From Phoenicibacter sp963588595 (GTDB lineage Bacteria > Actinomycetota > Coriobacteriia > Coriobacteriales > Eggerthellaceae): a stretch of 43,193 bases of DNA. Within the stretch, counting starts at the first letter, position 1. Each line of letters starts with the position of its first letter. The notes below the pieces were generated by a model. The model saw only the letters and a list, made by a program, of their open reading frames with translations. It did no database searches and was not told the DNA's origin. Made by a program: the position numbers and the translations under genes. Of this stretch, positions 34,671 through 42,959 are shown in pieces. The DNA is taken from the NCBI GenBank assembly GCA_963588595.1, contig CAVAIA010000008.1, positions 1 to 43,193 on the forward strand, read 5' to 3'.

Positions 34671-35252
34671 GTGGAAAAAAATTTAAAAGATAGAGAAGAA
34701 ATCCAAGTTAGCAATCGCATTTTAACTATACCTAACGTTATTTCAACCCTAAGACTCGCTTTAGTTCCAATCTTCTTTATTTTGCTTTTTAACAACCAAA
34801 AAATCCCTGCACTTATTATTTTTGCTATCAGCGCTTCAACTGATTTTCTTGATGGACAAATAGCAAGACGGTTTAATTGTGTTTCTAGATTGGGACAATT
34901 GTTAGACCCTGCGGTCGACACAATTTTGATGATTTCTGGCGTTGTGGGAACTTGGCTATTTTGCGGACTTCCAACTTGGGTAATGGTTATAGTCTTTCTA
35001 AGAGAAGCATTCATGCTAATTGCAGGCGCTATTCTATTAAAAATAAAGAAAATTAGGATCCCAGTTATCTATCCAGGCAAAGTTGCAACAGCGCTTCTTT
35101 TCTTTGGAATGTGTCTAATGTTTTTAACTGAATATGGATTATTTTTAGTTTATATTGGGGTAGCACTCCAAATCTTAGTTACTATCTATTACATGATTGA
35201 AGCTTACAAAAAGCTTAAATCCAAAGATAAAATCGACAATGAAAATGTTTAA
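34671..35252 (+). CDS. pgsA: CDP-alcohol phosphatidyltransferase (PgsA-like)
   Basis: Integral membrane enzyme, most likely making phosphatidylglycerophosphate from CDP-diacylglycerol and glycerol-3-phosphate. The family motif DG-x2-AR-x8-G-x3-D-x3-D is complete (D61, G62, A65, R66, G75, D79, D83), and about six membrane helices fit the 193 residues. Cardiolipin synthase or phosphatidylinositol-type synthase of the same fold cannot be excluded by sequence alone. The start is GTG at 34671, 7 bases after a TATAAT. The end overlaps the next gene by 14 bases. Confidence 0.88.
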   Translation: MEKNLKDREEIQVSNRILTIPNVISTLRLALVPIFFILLFNNQKIPALIIFAISASTDFLDGQIARRFNCVSRLGQLLDPAVDTILMISGVVGTWLFCGLPTWVMVIVFLREAFMLIAGAILLKIKKIRIPVIYPGKVATALLFFGMCLMFLTEYGLFLVYIGVALQILVTIYYMIEAYKKLKSKDKIDNENV

Positions 35253-36579
35253 AAACGCAACTAAATTAACACTCAAATTCTTATTAGCTTTCTCGCTAAT
35301 TTTAAATGCGAACGTAGCAATTAGTGAAATTTGCTGCGCAGACACTCTTAAAAGCGACATAATCACAACCGGCACTGTTGAGAGTCGAGGTCTTAAGCTA
35401 ACTGAATGCCCAAGTGTCTCTTCCCCATGCGCGCTTCTAAAAGACGACTCAGGAAAACTCCTATTTTCAAGAAATGTCGAAAAAGAAGTAAAAATAGCAA
35501 GTTTAACTAAGATTATGACAGCACTTGTTGCACTCGACTATCTCTCGCCCACCGACCAAATTAGCGTTTCTCAAAGAGCTGCCAGTGTTGGAGGCTCAAG
35601 CGCAGATCTAAGAAATGGCGATGTTTTAAGCTTTAGCGATGCTATCCTTGGGTTGATGGTGCCTTCCGGAAACGACGCTGCGGTTGCAATTGCTGAGACT
35701 TGTGGAAAGAAAATCTCTAACACAAGTGATAACAATGTCGCTTATGAAGCGTTCGTAAATGAGATGAATAATAAAGCTCAAAAATTAGGATGTTCTAACA
35801 CAAAATTTACTAACCCACATGGTCTTGACACGGATGAATATGCAAGCGATGCTCATTCTTGTGCAAATGATTTGATGATCATGGTTCAAACAGCCATGAA
35901 GAATGAAATTTTCTCAAGCAGCGTTAAAAATGCGCAGGTGAACATAACAATCACAAGAGACGGAGCTGCAACAACTGTGACGCTAAATTCAACCGATGAG
36001 TTGTTAGGATCATTTGATGGAGCGTCAGGAATCAAAACTGGAACGACCGATGAAGCTGGCTATTGTTTTGCAGGAGCATGCAAAAGAGATGCAGGCACGG
36101 TCTATTCGATCGTGTTAGGTGCAAGCGATAGTTCAATGCGCTTCAGCGACACAAAAACGCTCTTCAATTGGTATTTTGACAATCAAGTTAGCTTTAAACT
36201 TTGCAATGCACAAGACAACATTATGGCAAAAGTTGCTAACAAAAGCTTTCTTGACAAAACTGTCCCTTTAACAATAGAAAACCCAAATGAAGCAATTACA
36301 CTTTTTAAGTTCGATGGTAATGTTTCACAAAAAATAACTTTTTATGAGGTAAAAGGTCAAGTAAATGAAGGAGACACTCTAGGCAAAATTGAGTTTATAC
36401 AAAACAACAATGTTATTTGCACTCGTGACTTAATATCAAAAGAATCGCAAGATCCACCGTCCATCCTTGAGAACATATCGACTCATTTAACAAGATTTAT
36501 AAATATATTCACAGGAGGACAAAATGAAGCAACGTCTGAAATTTTAAATGACACCCCCCTTCTGTTAAAATTTACTTAA
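35239..36579 (+). CDS. dacA: D-alanyl-D-alanine carboxypeptidase (PBP5/DacA family)
   Basis: Secreted penicillin-binding protein that trims the terminal D-Ala from peptidoglycan pentapeptides. I place the start at ATG 35239 (446 residues), giving a normal signal peptide (KMFKNATK then a hydrophobic run to about residue 28); the longer reading from 35197 adds unneeded residues inside pgsA. Active-site motifs are S88-L-T-K91, S143-G-N145 and K266-T-G. A PBP5-like C-terminal domain follows, but I see no clear C-terminal amphipathic anchor. It overlaps pgsA by 14 bases. Confidence 0.94.
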   Translation: MKMFKNATKLTLKFLLAFSLILNANVAISEICCADTLKSDIITTGTVESRGLKLTECPSVSSPCALLKDDSGKLLFSRNVEKEVKIASLTKIMTALVALDYLSPTDQISVSQRAASVGGSSADLRNGDVLSFSDAILGLMVPSGNDAAVAIAETCGKKISNTSDNNVAYEAFVNEMNNKAQKLGCSNTKFTNPHGLDTDEYASDAHSCANDLMIMVQTAMKNEIFSSSVKNAQVNITITRDGAATTVTLNSTDELLGSFDGASGIKTGTTDEAGYCFAGACKRDAGTVYSIVLGASDSSMRFSDTKTLFNWYFDNQVSFKLCNAQDNIMAKVANKSFLDKTVPLTIENPNEAITLFKFDGNVSQKITFYEVKGQVNEGDTLGKIEFIQNNNVICTRDLISKESQDPPSILENISTHLTRFINIFTGGQNEATSEILNDTPLLLKFT

Positions 36580-36622
36580 AAGACTAAATTTTATTAGGAA
36601 AGCTTAATTATAAGGTGTAGAT

Positions 36623-37135
36623 ATGTTTGATACTTGTCCTGTTTGTAAATGTGAGTTAAATGAAAATGACGAAGCCTGTCCTAGGTGTGGATTTAAATTA
36701 ATTGGTAGCACTCAAGAATTTTCTCCCGTAAAAATTAATGAAAATTCCTCAAATCATAAATCAAAGCCTCCTCAAAACAGAATTGAAGCACACACCGAAA
36801 ATTCGAGCGAAAATAAGCCGATTTCAGCCACGAAAAAAATAAATGAGTGTAATTCCTTCATTTTAGTGCTAACAGGGCTTCAAAAGGGCTCAAAATTCGT
36901 TATACGCGAAAACGACATAATTTTGGGCAGAGACGTCAATTCAACCATCTTTTTAAACGATATGACGGTCAGCAGAAAGCATGCTTTGATATATTTTGAG
37001 AAGGGATGCCACATAATCAAAGACTTGGGTTCGTTTAATGGCGTTTGGGTAAACAATAAAAACGTTTCAATTAAGACTCTTGAAGATGGAGACTTAATCC
37101 AGCTTGGAAATTTCATATTAGAATATCATCGTTAG
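36623..37135 (+). CDS. Zinc-ribbon and FHA domain protein
   Basis: Cytoplasmic signalling adaptor of unknown partner. The 170 residues hold an N-terminal zinc ribbon (C5, C8, C19, C22), a polar linker (about 30-75) and a C-terminal FHA domain with LGRD near 102, VSRKHA near 115-120 and LGSFNGVWVN. FHA domains bind phosphothreonine, so a Ser/Thr kinase substrate or partner role is likely from family knowledge. An AAGGTG site lies 5 bases before the ATG. It resembles the zinc-ribbon N-terminus of the PASTA protein at 22264, hinting at a shared kinase-linked envelope pathway (inference). Confidence 0.92.
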   Translation: MFDTCPVCKCELNENDEACPRCGFKLIGSTQEFSPVKINENSSNHKSKPPQNRIEAHTENSSENKPISATKKINECNSFILVLTGLQKGSKFVIRENDIILGRDVNSTIFLNDMTVSRKHALIYFEKGCHIIKDLGSFNGVWVNNKNVSIKTLEDGDLIQLGNFILEYHR

Positions 37136-37165
37136 GAATTTTTTCGTCTTCTCGCTCGAATCTAG

Positions 37166-37558
37166 ATGCAACCTCTATCAAAACTCATAACTAAGCAAAT
37201 AGGCGAGTTGGGCGGCGATCCTGCTCTTTTTGCATCTATCACAAAAAACAACACAAACTACAAAAACGCAATTAAAAAAATTTGGAGGGACAAAAAAACT
37301 AGCGAGTTTATATTAAGCCACACTAACGCTTTTTATATTAGAAAAGACACACGCCCTAAAAAGGGAAAAGATAAAGATAAAGACCACTATCTAGCCGAAA
37401 TTGTTATCGATGATGCAGTTGTTAGAAGCGAGGTCGACACTCACCGCGAGATGATATTTGCTCACTTGCTAAACGCAGGAGTCAACATTGAAGAAATTAA
37501 GATAATACCTGCTAAAGGTAATATGAGAAAACGCCATCCTTTTGGAAAAGGGGATTGA
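37166..37558 (+). CDS. Conserved hypothetical protein, possibly DUF721/DciA-like
   Basis: Small basic protein of 130 residues that I do not firmly recognise. It has an N-terminal helix-rich part with a Trp (KKIWRDKKT), a very Lys/Asp-rich loop (KKGKDKDKD) and a C-terminal half reading LAEIVIDDAVVRSEVDTHRE, then IEEIKIIPAKGNMRKRHPF. The beta-strand, RSE helix and terminal strand pattern is reminiscent of DUF721 proteins (DciA, the helicase-operating protein), but this is a weak resemblance. There are no membrane segments. It lies 30 bases after the FHA gene and converges on dut. Codon use is like that of the neighbours, so it is very probably a real gene. Confidence 0.75.
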   Translation: MQPLSKLITKQIGELGGDPALFASITKNNTNYKNAIKKIWRDKKTSEFILSHTNAFYIRKDTRPKKGKDKDKDHYLAEIVIDDAVVRSEVDTHREMIFAHLLNAGVNIEEIKIIPAKGNMRKRHPFGKGD

Positions 37559-37573
37559 TTCCGGATCTAAATT

Positions 37574-38002
37574 TTACCTTCCGCTTGACCCAAAACCGCT
37601 CTGACCTCTGTTAGAAGAACTCAGCTCCTTCACTTCTTTAAAATCGATATTAGGGCAGGGGATTATTAATAATTGAGCGACACGATCGCCCTCTTCGATT
37701 TCATATGTTTCATTCCCATGGTTAATCAAAGGAATAGTTATCTCACCTCTATAATTCGAATCAAGAAGTCCAGGAGAGTTTATAAGAGTTATCGCATGCT
37801 TTGAAGCAAGTCCGCTTCTTGGGAGAACAAGCCCGCAATATCCATCAGGAATAGCAAGAAAAACGCCTGTGCTAACCATTTTAATCTCGCTTGGAGACAA
37901 AGAAGTTGCCTCACAAACAAATAGGTCTAACGCTGCGTCTCCACGTCTGCCATAAGAGGGAAGTTTTGCGTTCTTTTTTGCAAGCTTAATTTCAATTTCC
38001 AT
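37574..38002 (-). CDS. dut: dUTP diphosphatase
   Basis: Trimeric dUTPase hydrolysing dUTP to dUMP and pyrophosphate, preventing uracil incorporation and feeding thymidylate synthesis. All five motifs are present in 142 residues: GDAALDLF, PRSGLASKH, GLLDSNYRGEI, EGDRVAQLLI and the C-terminal RGQSGFGSSGR P-loop-like arm. It starts 15 bases after the nrdR stop, so the two deoxynucleotide-related genes are likely co-transcribed. A 10-base palindrome GTAAATTTAC (38006-38015) precedes the start codon, and no good ribosome site is visible. Confidence 0.97.
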   Translation of the reverse strand: MEIEIKLAKKNAKLPSYGRRGDAALDLFVCEATSLSPSEIKMVSTGVFLAIPDGYCGLVLPRSGLASKHAITLINSPGLLDSNYRGEITIPLINHGNETYEIEEGDRVAQLLIIPCPNIDFKEVKELSSSNRGQSGFGSSGR

Positions 38003-38017
38003 GGTGTAAATTTACTT

Positions 38018-38467
38018 TTACGCTCGGTTGATTTTATCTAGAGCGTGAGAAAATTCCTCAGCTGATTGGAAGTCTTTATATACAGATGCGAAGCGAATAT
38101 AGGCAACGTCATCTATTTTAGCTAATTCATCTAAAACCATATCACCTAAAAGAGAAGATTTGATTTGGCTCTTAAATTCACTTCTAACAACATTTTCAAT
38201 GTTATCAACAACGTTCTCAATTTGTCTTAGTGTGACAGGACGCTTTGTGCAAGCTCTCATTATCCCATTTAACAACTTATTTCTGTCATACAATTCAACT
38301 GTTAAATCACGTTTAACGATAGCGATTGCCTTTTCACTGATTCTTTCATATGTTGTAAAACGGCATTTACACTTCTCGCACTCACGACGCCTTCTTATAG
38401 CGCCATCATTGCAAGATCTAGAATCAGTTACTTTCGTTTTTGTTGAACCACAATCAGGACAAATCAT
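38018..38467 (-). CDS. nrdR: Transcriptional repressor NrdR
   Basis: Zinc-ribbon/ATP-cone repressor of ribonucleotide reductase genes that senses dATP/ATP. The 149-residue protein has the zinc ribbon (CPDC at 3-6, C30-X2-C33), the SRSCNDGAIRRRRECEKC and RFTTYERI segments, and an ATP-cone from about 47 (VKRDLTVELYDRNKLLNGIMRACTKRPV). The length is standard. No ribonucleotide reductase gene is in the window. It has its own upstream region of 113 bases with a candidate extended -10 and an 8-base inverted repeat. Confidence 0.97.
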   Translation of the reverse strand: MICPDCGSTKTKVTDSRSCNDGAIRRRRECEKCKCRFTTYERISEKAIAIVKRDLTVELYDRNKLLNGIMRACTKRPVTLRQIENVVDNIENVVRSEFKSQIKSSLLGDMVLDELAKIDDVAYIRFASVYKDFQSAEEFSHALDKINRA

Positions 38468-38506
38468 TTATATTTCCAAACTTTCTTTAATTTCTACAGT
38501 TAAACA

Positions 38507-38551
38507 ATTTTACCATATCTTTGAATTTAAGTTATAAATCATGATGGTAAA
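38507..38551 (-). promoter_or_regulatory. nrdR promoter region with long-spaced inverted repeat
   Basis: On the minus strand an extended -10, TGG followed by TAAAAT (TAAAAT at 38507-38512), lies about 40 bases before the nrdR start. The perfect 8-base arms TTTACCAT (38509-38516) and ATGGTAAA (38544-38551), 27 bases apart, overlap it. They are not NrdR-box-like, so the binding factor, if any, is unknown. No other gene or RNA is seen in 38468-38580. Confidence 0.4.
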
Positions 38552-38580
38552 TACTAAATAATGTATATTTATAAAATTTT

Positions 38581-39513
38581 TTATAAGTTATTTTTTATTA
38601 TTTCTAAAGATTTATTAGTAAGGGAAGAAAAATCAAGTTGATTCGCATCAATCCAATTGATTCTCTTTTCGCTTCTAAACCATGTTCTTTGCCTTTTGGC
38701 ATATCGCCTTGTGTTCGTTTTTATCTTATTCGTTGCCTCATCAAGCGTCATCTTGCCATCAATATAATCAACTATTTCCTTATATCCGATCGCTTTGCTT
38801 GAACAAAGCGTGTCTCTAAGCCCGCTGTCAAGAAGATTGCTCACTTCATCAATCAAACCATCTTTGATCATGTCGTCAACTCGATCTGAAATCCTATCAG
38901 CTAAAACATTTCTATCAACGAAAAGTCCAATCCAAATTGTTGGAATTAACTCATCAATTTCTTTTAAACTTTCTTTATTTGTTGCATAAGACTTGCCTTG
39001 AGTCGCAAGTTCAAGTGCTCTTATAACTCGTTTCGAATCATTTTTCTTAATCACGTTCGCGCTCTCAGGATCAGCCTCAAGTAAAATTTCCCAAAGCTTA
39101 TCCTTACCTTTATTCTCTAGAATATTTTGATATTTTTCTCTTATCGGGTTTTCTTTTTGCTCACCTTCCTCAAAGTTGTAATCGTCTACAACTCCACGAA
39201 TATAAAATCCTGTTCCGCCAACTATCATAGGAACATTTCCTCGCTTGTGAATTTCCTTAATTTTTTTACGAGCTAAATCTTGATAAATGGCCACTGAAAA
39301 AGGCTCTTTTGGGTCAACTATGCTTAAAAGATGATGAGCAACTCGCTGGTCTTCTTTTTTAACTTTTCCAGTTCCTATATCAAGTCCTTTATAGATTTGC
39401 ATTGAATCAGCGCTTATAACTTCGCCAGAAATCTTCTCACACAACCTTTGAGCAAGCTCGCTTTTACCGCTCGCAGTCGGACCAACAATAACAATTGTTT
39501 TGCTAGTAATCAT
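38581..39513 (-). CDS. miaA: tRNA dimethylallyltransferase
   Basis: Transfers a dimethylallyl group from DMAPP to N6 of A37 in tRNAs reading UNN codons; the product i6A is the substrate of MiaB. The 310-residue protein has the P-loop GPTASGKS (11-18), SADSMQIYKGLDIGTGK, the VGGTGFYIRGV segment and RRYAKRQRTWFR near the C-terminus. It lies 15 bases downstream of miaB, so both steps of ms2i6A37 synthesis are co-encoded. An AT-only hairpin (TTATAAA-ATTT-TTTATAA, 38569-38586) overlaps its stop. Confidence 0.97.
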   Translation of the reverse strand: MITSKTIVIVGPTASGKSELAQRLCEKISGEVISADSMQIYKGLDIGTGKVKKEDQRVAHHLLSIVDPKEPFSVAIYQDLARKKIKEIHKRGNVPMIVGGTGFYIRGVVDDYNFEEGEQKENPIREKYQNILENKGKDKLWEILLEADPESANVIKKNDSKRVIRALELATQGKSYATNKESLKEIDELIPTIWIGLFVDRNVLADRISDRVDDMIKDGLIDEVSNLLDSGLRDTLCSSKAIGYKEIVDYIDGKMTLDEATNKIKTNTRRYAKRQRTWFRSEKRINWIDANQLDFSSLTNKSLEIIKNNL

Positions 39514-39528
39514 GAATCAAAAGATGAG

Positions 39529-40887
39529 CTAAGCAATTCTAGCTTTTAAATACCACGTTTTAGGCTCTTCAACGACAACATTTATAATTTGACCAACATA
39601 ATCATCAATAGTTTTACCTTCAGGAAGGTCAAAGTGAACAACTTGCGAATGCTCACTTATTGAGCGCGCAACTCTTTCACTCTTTTTAGAAACCCCCTCC
39701 ACCAAAACATTTATTTCTCTTCCTTTATAAGATTCATTAAATTTATAGGCACTTTTCGCTATCAAATCTGTCAATTCGTCAAACCTTTTTTGGATAACTT
39801 CCTTTGGTGTGTTGTCCTCCATTTTTGCTGCAGGCGTGCCTTCCCTCTTCGAGTAAATAAATGTAAAAGCTGAAGCATATTTCGATTTCTCACTGACCTC
39901 TAAAGTTCTTTTAAAGTCATCCTCATCCTCCCCAGGAAAACCAACTATTATGTCTGTGGAGATAGCGATTCCAGGACAGGCCTCGTTCAACTTGTCAATT
40001 AAGACCAAATAGTCATCAGAGTTATATTTTCTATTCATAGCCTTTAGCACCCTATCACTACCCGATTGAAGAGGAAGATGAATTGCAGGCATCAAATTTT
40101 TTTGCGTTGAAAACAATGAAATAACATCATCACTCAAATCTTTTGGATGGCTTGTTAAAAAGCGGAGACGCGGGACTCCAGTCTCGCTCACCTGCTTTAA
40201 GACTTCAAAAAACTTTGGCGATCCATATAAATCTCTACCATAAGAATTAACATTTTGCCCAAGGAGCGTTATTTCTTTAACGCCATCGCTGACAAGACTT
40301 TTTGCTTCTTCGATGATTTCTTGCATAGGTCTTGATTTTTCTCTCCCTCTAACATAAGGAACGATGCAATAAGTGCAAAAATTATTACAACCGCTTGTTA
40401 TTGGAAGCCAAGCGGAAAATTGACTTTCTCTCTTGCTCGGAAGATCAGTTGAAAATTCGCTTGATTCTTCAGGCGTAAAAGAACTTCTTTTGCCACTCAA
40501 AACGCAATCTTCTAATAAATCTGGAAGTTTTGAGAGAGTTTGAGTTCCTATAACAATGTCTAGAAAATCAAAGTCTTCTAAAAGCCTCTCCCCATCTCTT
40601 TGCGCGATACATCCCCCAAGGACAAATATTCTTTTTTTAAGAACGCTTGCCTTTTTCAGCGGATAATTCTTGCACGTTTGAAGTTGACCAAAAAGACGCG
40701 TGTCAGCCGCTTCTCTCACGCAACACGTTAGCATAATCGTTATATCTGAATCTTGAATTCTTCCAACTTGATAGCAACCACAAGAATCAAGCATTCCACA
40801 AATTCGTTCAGAATCAGCCTTATTCATTTGGCAGCCAAAAGCGTGGATATAATATGTTAGACCGCTTAAAGAGCTAGACTTAGACAT
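39529..40887 (-). CDS. miaB: tRNA-2-methylthio-N6-dimethylallyladenosine synthase
   Basis: Radical SAM methylthiotransferase converting i6A37 to ms2i6A37. I choose ATG 40887 (452 residues), overlapping spoVS by 8 bases; an upstream TTG at 40902 adds five residues and sits against the AAAGG site. The UPF0004 domain has its cluster cysteines (HAFGCQMNKADSE, LTCCVREAADTRLFG, GGCIAQRDGE). The SAM cluster is in SGCNNFCTYCIVPYVRGRE, and a TRAM domain ends the protein. With mtaB at 19206 the organism has both A37 methylthiolation pathways. Confidence 0.96.
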   Translation of the reverse strand: MSKSSSLSGLTYYIHAFGCQMNKADSERICGMLDSCGCYQVGRIQDSDITIMLTCCVREAADTRLFGQLQTCKNYPLKKASVLKKRIFVLGGCIAQRDGERLLEDFDFLDIVIGTQTLSKLPDLLEDCVLSGKRSSFTPEESSEFSTDLPSKRESQFSAWLPITSGCNNFCTYCIVPYVRGREKSRPMQEIIEEAKSLVSDGVKEITLLGQNVNSYGRDLYGSPKFFEVLKQVSETGVPRLRFLTSHPKDLSDDVISLFSTQKNLMPAIHLPLQSGSDRVLKAMNRKYNSDDYLVLIDKLNEACPGIAISTDIIVGFPGEDEDDFKRTLEVSEKSKYASAFTFIYSKREGTPAAKMEDNTPKEVIQKRFDELTDLIAKSAYKFNESYKGREINVLVEGVSKKSERVARSISEHSQVVHFDLPEGKTIDDYVGQIINVVVEEPKTWYLKARIA

Positions 40888-41170
40888 CTTGTTTTTTCTC
40901 AACCTTTATGCGAATTGCAGTTCTAAATTCTCCGTCGATAACAACATCTGAAAATGAAGGAATGCAAACAAGTTCAATTCCTATTGGAGACAAAAATCCA
41001 CGTGAGATGCAAATTGCTTTAATCGCTTGATTAACAGCACCAGCACCAACTGATTGAATTTCAACAGTGTTGCCATCTTTAATCATTCCTGCAATAGCCC
41101 CTGCAACTGATGCGGGTGAAGACTTTGATGAGACCTTCAAACAATCGATAGACTCTTTTAAATGCTCCAT
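40880..41170 (-). CDS. spoVS: Stage V sporulation protein S family (SpoVS)
   Basis: Small Alba-fold protein, 96 residues, about ten longer than Bacillus SpoVS because of an N-terminal extension (MEHLKESIDCL). The core is unmistakable: KVSSKSSPASVAGAIAG, then VEIQSVGAGAVNQAIKAI and a C-terminal IPSFSDVVIDGEFRTAIRI. In Bacillus it affects septation and coat assembly; outside spore formers its role is unclear, with nucleic-acid binding suggested by the fold. The position between rny and miaB/miaA hints at an RNA-related role (inference). It has a good promoter and an AGAGG site. Confidence 0.95.
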   Translation of the reverse strand: MEHLKESIDCLKVSSKSSPASVAGAIAGMIKDGNTVEIQSVGAGAVNQAIKAICISRGFLSPIGIELVCIPSFSDVVIDGEFRTAIRIKVEKKQDV

Positions 41171-41219
41171 TTTAAACCTCTATTAATAGTTCGTTTTTTA
41201 AAAATTATTCAATTACAAA

Positions 41220-41247
41220 ATTATAACGTTTTGCCACTTATTCACAA
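41220..41247 (-). promoter_or_regulatory. promoter of spoVS-miaB-miaA
   Basis: On the minus strand TTGTGA (41242-41247), a 16-base spacer and TATAAT (41220-41225) place the RNA start near 41213, about 43 bases before the spoVS ATG at 41170. The -10 is a consensus match and the -35 shares the TTG core. This makes spoVS-miaB-miaA a transcription unit separate from rny. Confidence 0.6.
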
Positions 41248-41261
41248 ATAGCAACGCTTGC

Positions 41262-42827
41262 CTATTTAGCTATATCGCTCGCTCTTGTTTCTCTTATAAC
41301 TATAACTTTTACCTGACCTGGATAAGATGCTTCATCCTCTATTTGTTTTGCAATGTCGTGAGCTAAAACTGTTGCATGAGAATCGTCAATTTTGCCAGGA
41401 TCAACCATAACTCTCACTTCCCTACCAGCCTGCATGGCGTATGTCTTTTCAACACCAGGGTGAGAATTTGCAATTTCTTCAAGCTGCTCTAGACGTTTAG
41501 CATAATTCTCAATAGATTCTTTCCTAGCACCTGGACGTGAAGCAGATATTGCATCAGCTGCTTGAACTAAAACATCCAAAACAGTGTTAGGCTCAACATC
41601 AGCATGGTGGGCTGATATAGCATGCACAATCTCCGGAGCCTCGCCAAACTTTTTAGCTAACTCACCGCCAATAAGAGCATGCGAGCCTTCAGACTCATGA
41701 TCCACAGCTTTTCCTATGTCGTGCAAAAGGCCAGCGCGTTTAGCTTGAGTTGGGTCAAGTCCAAGCTCGGATGACATAATTCCAGCGAGATGGGCAACCT
41801 CGACAGAATGTTGCAAAACATTTTGACTGTAGGAGGTTCTATAGAGCAATCTGCCTAAAACATCCATCAATTCTGGTGCTAGATCATGAATGCCGGTCTC
41901 AAATGCAGCTTGATCTGCAGCCTCATGCATTTTTTCATTGACCAGATTAGTTGCTTTATCAAAAAACTCTTCAATCTTTGCAGGATGAATTCTTCCATCA
42001 GCAACCAAGTTTTCCATAGTTATAACGCCTATTGCGCGCCTTACTGGATCATGGCATGAGATTGTAACCACCTCAGGGCTGTCATCTATTCCAAGGGAAG
42101 TTCCAGTGACTTGCTCAAATGTCCTTATGTTTCTCCCCTCGCGTCCAATAATCCTTCCCTTTATATCCTCATTAGGAATTTCAACAGTTGTGACAGTTGC
42201 TGTTGACGTGTGCTCTGACGCGAGCCTTTGAATCGCAATGCTTAAAATTCTTCTTGCGTTTTTGTCGCATTCCTGCTTACATCTGCTCTCCGCATCCCTA
42301 ATGATTGTTGCTGACTCATTAGCCACATCATCTTTAAGCGCATCGAGCAAGAACTCTTTTCCCTCTTCAGCAGTCATGTTAGCAACTTTTTCAAGTTTGC
42401 TCTTCAAATCATCAAGAGTGTTATCGATCTCAACTTCTCGCTCATCTAACTCTGAAGTCAACGCGTCAAGATCATTTTCTCTCTCATCTAAAAGATCACT
42501 CTTTTTATCAAGCGACTCCTCTTTTTGATTGATTCTGTTTTCTAAAGAGCGAAGTTCGCTTTGACGCTCTCTATTTTCATTCTCAACTTGTCGCTTATAC
42601 TCGATCGCCTCATCTTTTGCATGAAGTTGCGCTTCTTTTTTGATGTTCTCTGCTTCATTCTTCGCGTTTTTAATGATTTGATCTGCCTCATTTTGGGCAG
42701 TCGTTTTAAGCGTGGCAATGTTGTTCGCTGCATTTTTGCCGCTTGCGTTAGTAAAAACCTTGAATGCTATTGCACCAAGAAAAATTCCAACTATCGCCAC
42801 GCCAATAATGATCAATAAATCCATCAT
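41262..42827 (-). CDS. rny: Ribonuclease Y
   Basis: Membrane-anchored endoribonuclease initiating mRNA decay. Order of parts: an N-terminal membrane helix (about 3-25), a long charged coiled coil (about 35-165), a KH domain with IKGRIIGREGRNIRTFEQVTG, and an HD phosphohydrolase domain with AGLLHDIGKAVDHE. I start at ATG 42827 (521 residues): AAAGG lies 5-6 bases upstream, whereas the GTG at 42833 lies within that ribosome site. The length is normal. Position after recA and before spoVS is conserved in many Gram-positive relatives. Confidence 0.97.
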   Translation of the reverse strand: MMDLLIIIGVAIVGIFLGAIAFKVFTNASGKNAANNIATLKTTAQNEADQIIKNAKNEAENIKKEAQLHAKDEAIEYKRQVENENRERQSELRSLENRINQKEESLDKKSDLLDERENDLDALTSELDEREVEIDNTLDDLKSKLEKVANMTAEEGKEFLLDALKDDVANESATIIRDAESRCKQECDKNARRILSIAIQRLASEHTSTATVTTVEIPNEDIKGRIIGREGRNIRTFEQVTGTSLGIDDSPEVVTISCHDPVRRAIGVITMENLVADGRIHPAKIEEFFDKATNLVNEKMHEAADQAAFETGIHDLAPELMDVLGRLLYRTSYSQNVLQHSVEVAHLAGIMSSELGLDPTQAKRAGLLHDIGKAVDHESEGSHALIGGELAKKFGEAPEIVHAISAHHADVEPNTVLDVLVQAADAISASRPGARKESIENYAKRLEQLEEIANSHPGVEKTYAMQAGREVRVMVDPGKIDDSHATVLAHDIAKQIEDEASYPGQVKVIVIRETRASDIAK

Positions 42828-42849
42828 TGGCACCTTTCATAAAAATTAA

Positions 42850-42908
42850 ATTATAAATAAGCTCTTCTACTTATATTCATTAGCAAAAAAACTATTTAAA
42901 TTATAACA
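42850..42908 (-). promoter_or_regulatory. two candidate -10 boxes for rny
   Basis: On the minus strand TATAAT occurs at 42900-42905 preceded by TGT (an extended -10), and again at 42850-42855 close to the rny start. Either could drive rny independently of recA. Neither has a convincing -35. No transcription terminator for recA is evident in 42838-42959, and no other gene or RNA is seen there. Confidence 0.4.
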
Positions 42909-42959
42909 AACTTCTAGTTATTAAAGGTGCTCGAAAGAGTGTTGCTCACATCTTTATAA

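Noticed and set aside
35197..35238. Longer start for the DacA frame
   Set aside because: It lies inside pgsA and would precede the signal peptide with extra charged residues; ATG 35239 gives a standard signal peptide.
38569..38586. Hairpin TTATAAA-ATTT-TTTATAA as a terminator of miaA
   Set aside because: The stem is made only of A and T pairs and overlaps the miaA stop region, so it is too weak to call in an AT-rich genome.
41246..41267. Hairpin AAATA-GCAA-CGC-TTGC-(C)-TATTT as a terminator of rny
   Set aside because: It overlaps the rny stop codon, has a bulge, and lacks a following T-run on the minus strand.
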